6,318 bases of DNA from positions 1 through 6,318 of the forward strand of contig CAJXHQ010000193.1 in the NCBI GenBank assembly GCA_913054485.1, written 5' to 3'. The notes below the pieces were generated by a model that worked only from the letters and a program-made list of their open reading frames with translations, searched no databases and was not told where the DNA came from. Made by a program: the position numbers and the translations under genes. Numbering within the stretch: position 1 is the stretch's first letter; each line of letters begins with the position of its first letter. This document shows, piece by piece, positions 6,267 through 6,318 of the stretch. The stretch comes from an uncultured Paracoccaceae bacterium (GTDB lineage: Bacteria; Pseudomonadota; Alphaproteobacteria; Rhodobacterales; Rhodobacteraceae).

Positions 6267-6318
6267 TCAGCGGGAGAACTCGCGCACGCCGCTTTCGGTG
6301 ACGATCATGTCGAGCGGC
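6267..6318 (-). CDS. C-terminal end of an unidentified gene, possibly 5-formyltetrahydrofolate cyclo-ligase
   Basis: Seventeen codons plus one base remain, of which the last 16 sense codons read PLDMIVTESGVREFSR before a TGA at 6267-6269; the gene continues beyond the right edge. The pattern D-x-[IV]-V-T-E-x-G-V close to the C-terminus resembles the last strand of 5-formyltetrahydrofolate cyclo-ligases (folate one-carbon metabolism), and genes for that enzyme are often near TIGR00282 phosphoesterase genes in alphaproteobacteria (from memory). A CoA-transferase end could look similar. The fragment is too short to decide. The 136 bp between this stop and the uspA start show only short imperfect hairpins. 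Confidence 0.45.
   Translation of the reverse strand, partial: PLDMIVTESGVREFSR

Overview
The window looks like a chromosomal housekeeping segment from a marine alphaproteobacterium of the Roseobacter group (Rhodobacterales; Ruegeria, Phaeobacter or Leisingera are plausible). This placement is inference. It rests on high GC, the style of the proteins, and the combination of a YmdB-type phosphoesterase, a DMT exporter, an SLC13 permease with two RCK_C domains, a VOC protein and a short UspA. No plasmid, phage, transposon, CRISPR or RNA-gene signature was seen.

Layout from left to right. Bases 1-110 are non-coding and hold two contiguous, related hairpins (21-70) followed by a strong Shine-Dalgarno. 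Bases 111-845 (+) encode a stand-alone class I glutamine amidotransferase with an intact Cys-His-Glu triad. It is the only gene clearly on the + strand and runs tail-to-tail, with 6 bp between stop codons, into a minus-strand series.

The minus-strand series, in transcription order from the right edge, is: the last codons of an unidentified gene (6267-6318, possibly 5-formyltetrahydrofolate cyclo-ligase); a UspA-type stress protein (5678-6130); a VOC/glyoxalase-fold protein (5074-5571); a YmdB/TIGR00282 metallophosphoesterase (4209-5024); an EamA/DMT transporter (3277-4212) whose start overlaps the phosphoesterase stop as ATGA; an SLC13 permease (1438-3216); and an exported META-domain protein (852-1298). 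Only the phosphoesterase-EamA pair is tightly coupled. The other gaps are 49 to about 140 bp, so one long transcript or several short units are both possible.

The genes do not form an obvious single pathway. They mix small-molecule transport (EamA, SLC13), stress or envelope functions (UspA, META) and small enzymes (VOC, YmdB-like, amidotransferase). I found no convincing new multi-gene system. The items most worth a second look are the tandem hairpin element at 21-70, an Asn-to-Asp change at a likely metal-ligand position of the phosphoesterase, and two interlocked inverted repeats just downstream of uspA.
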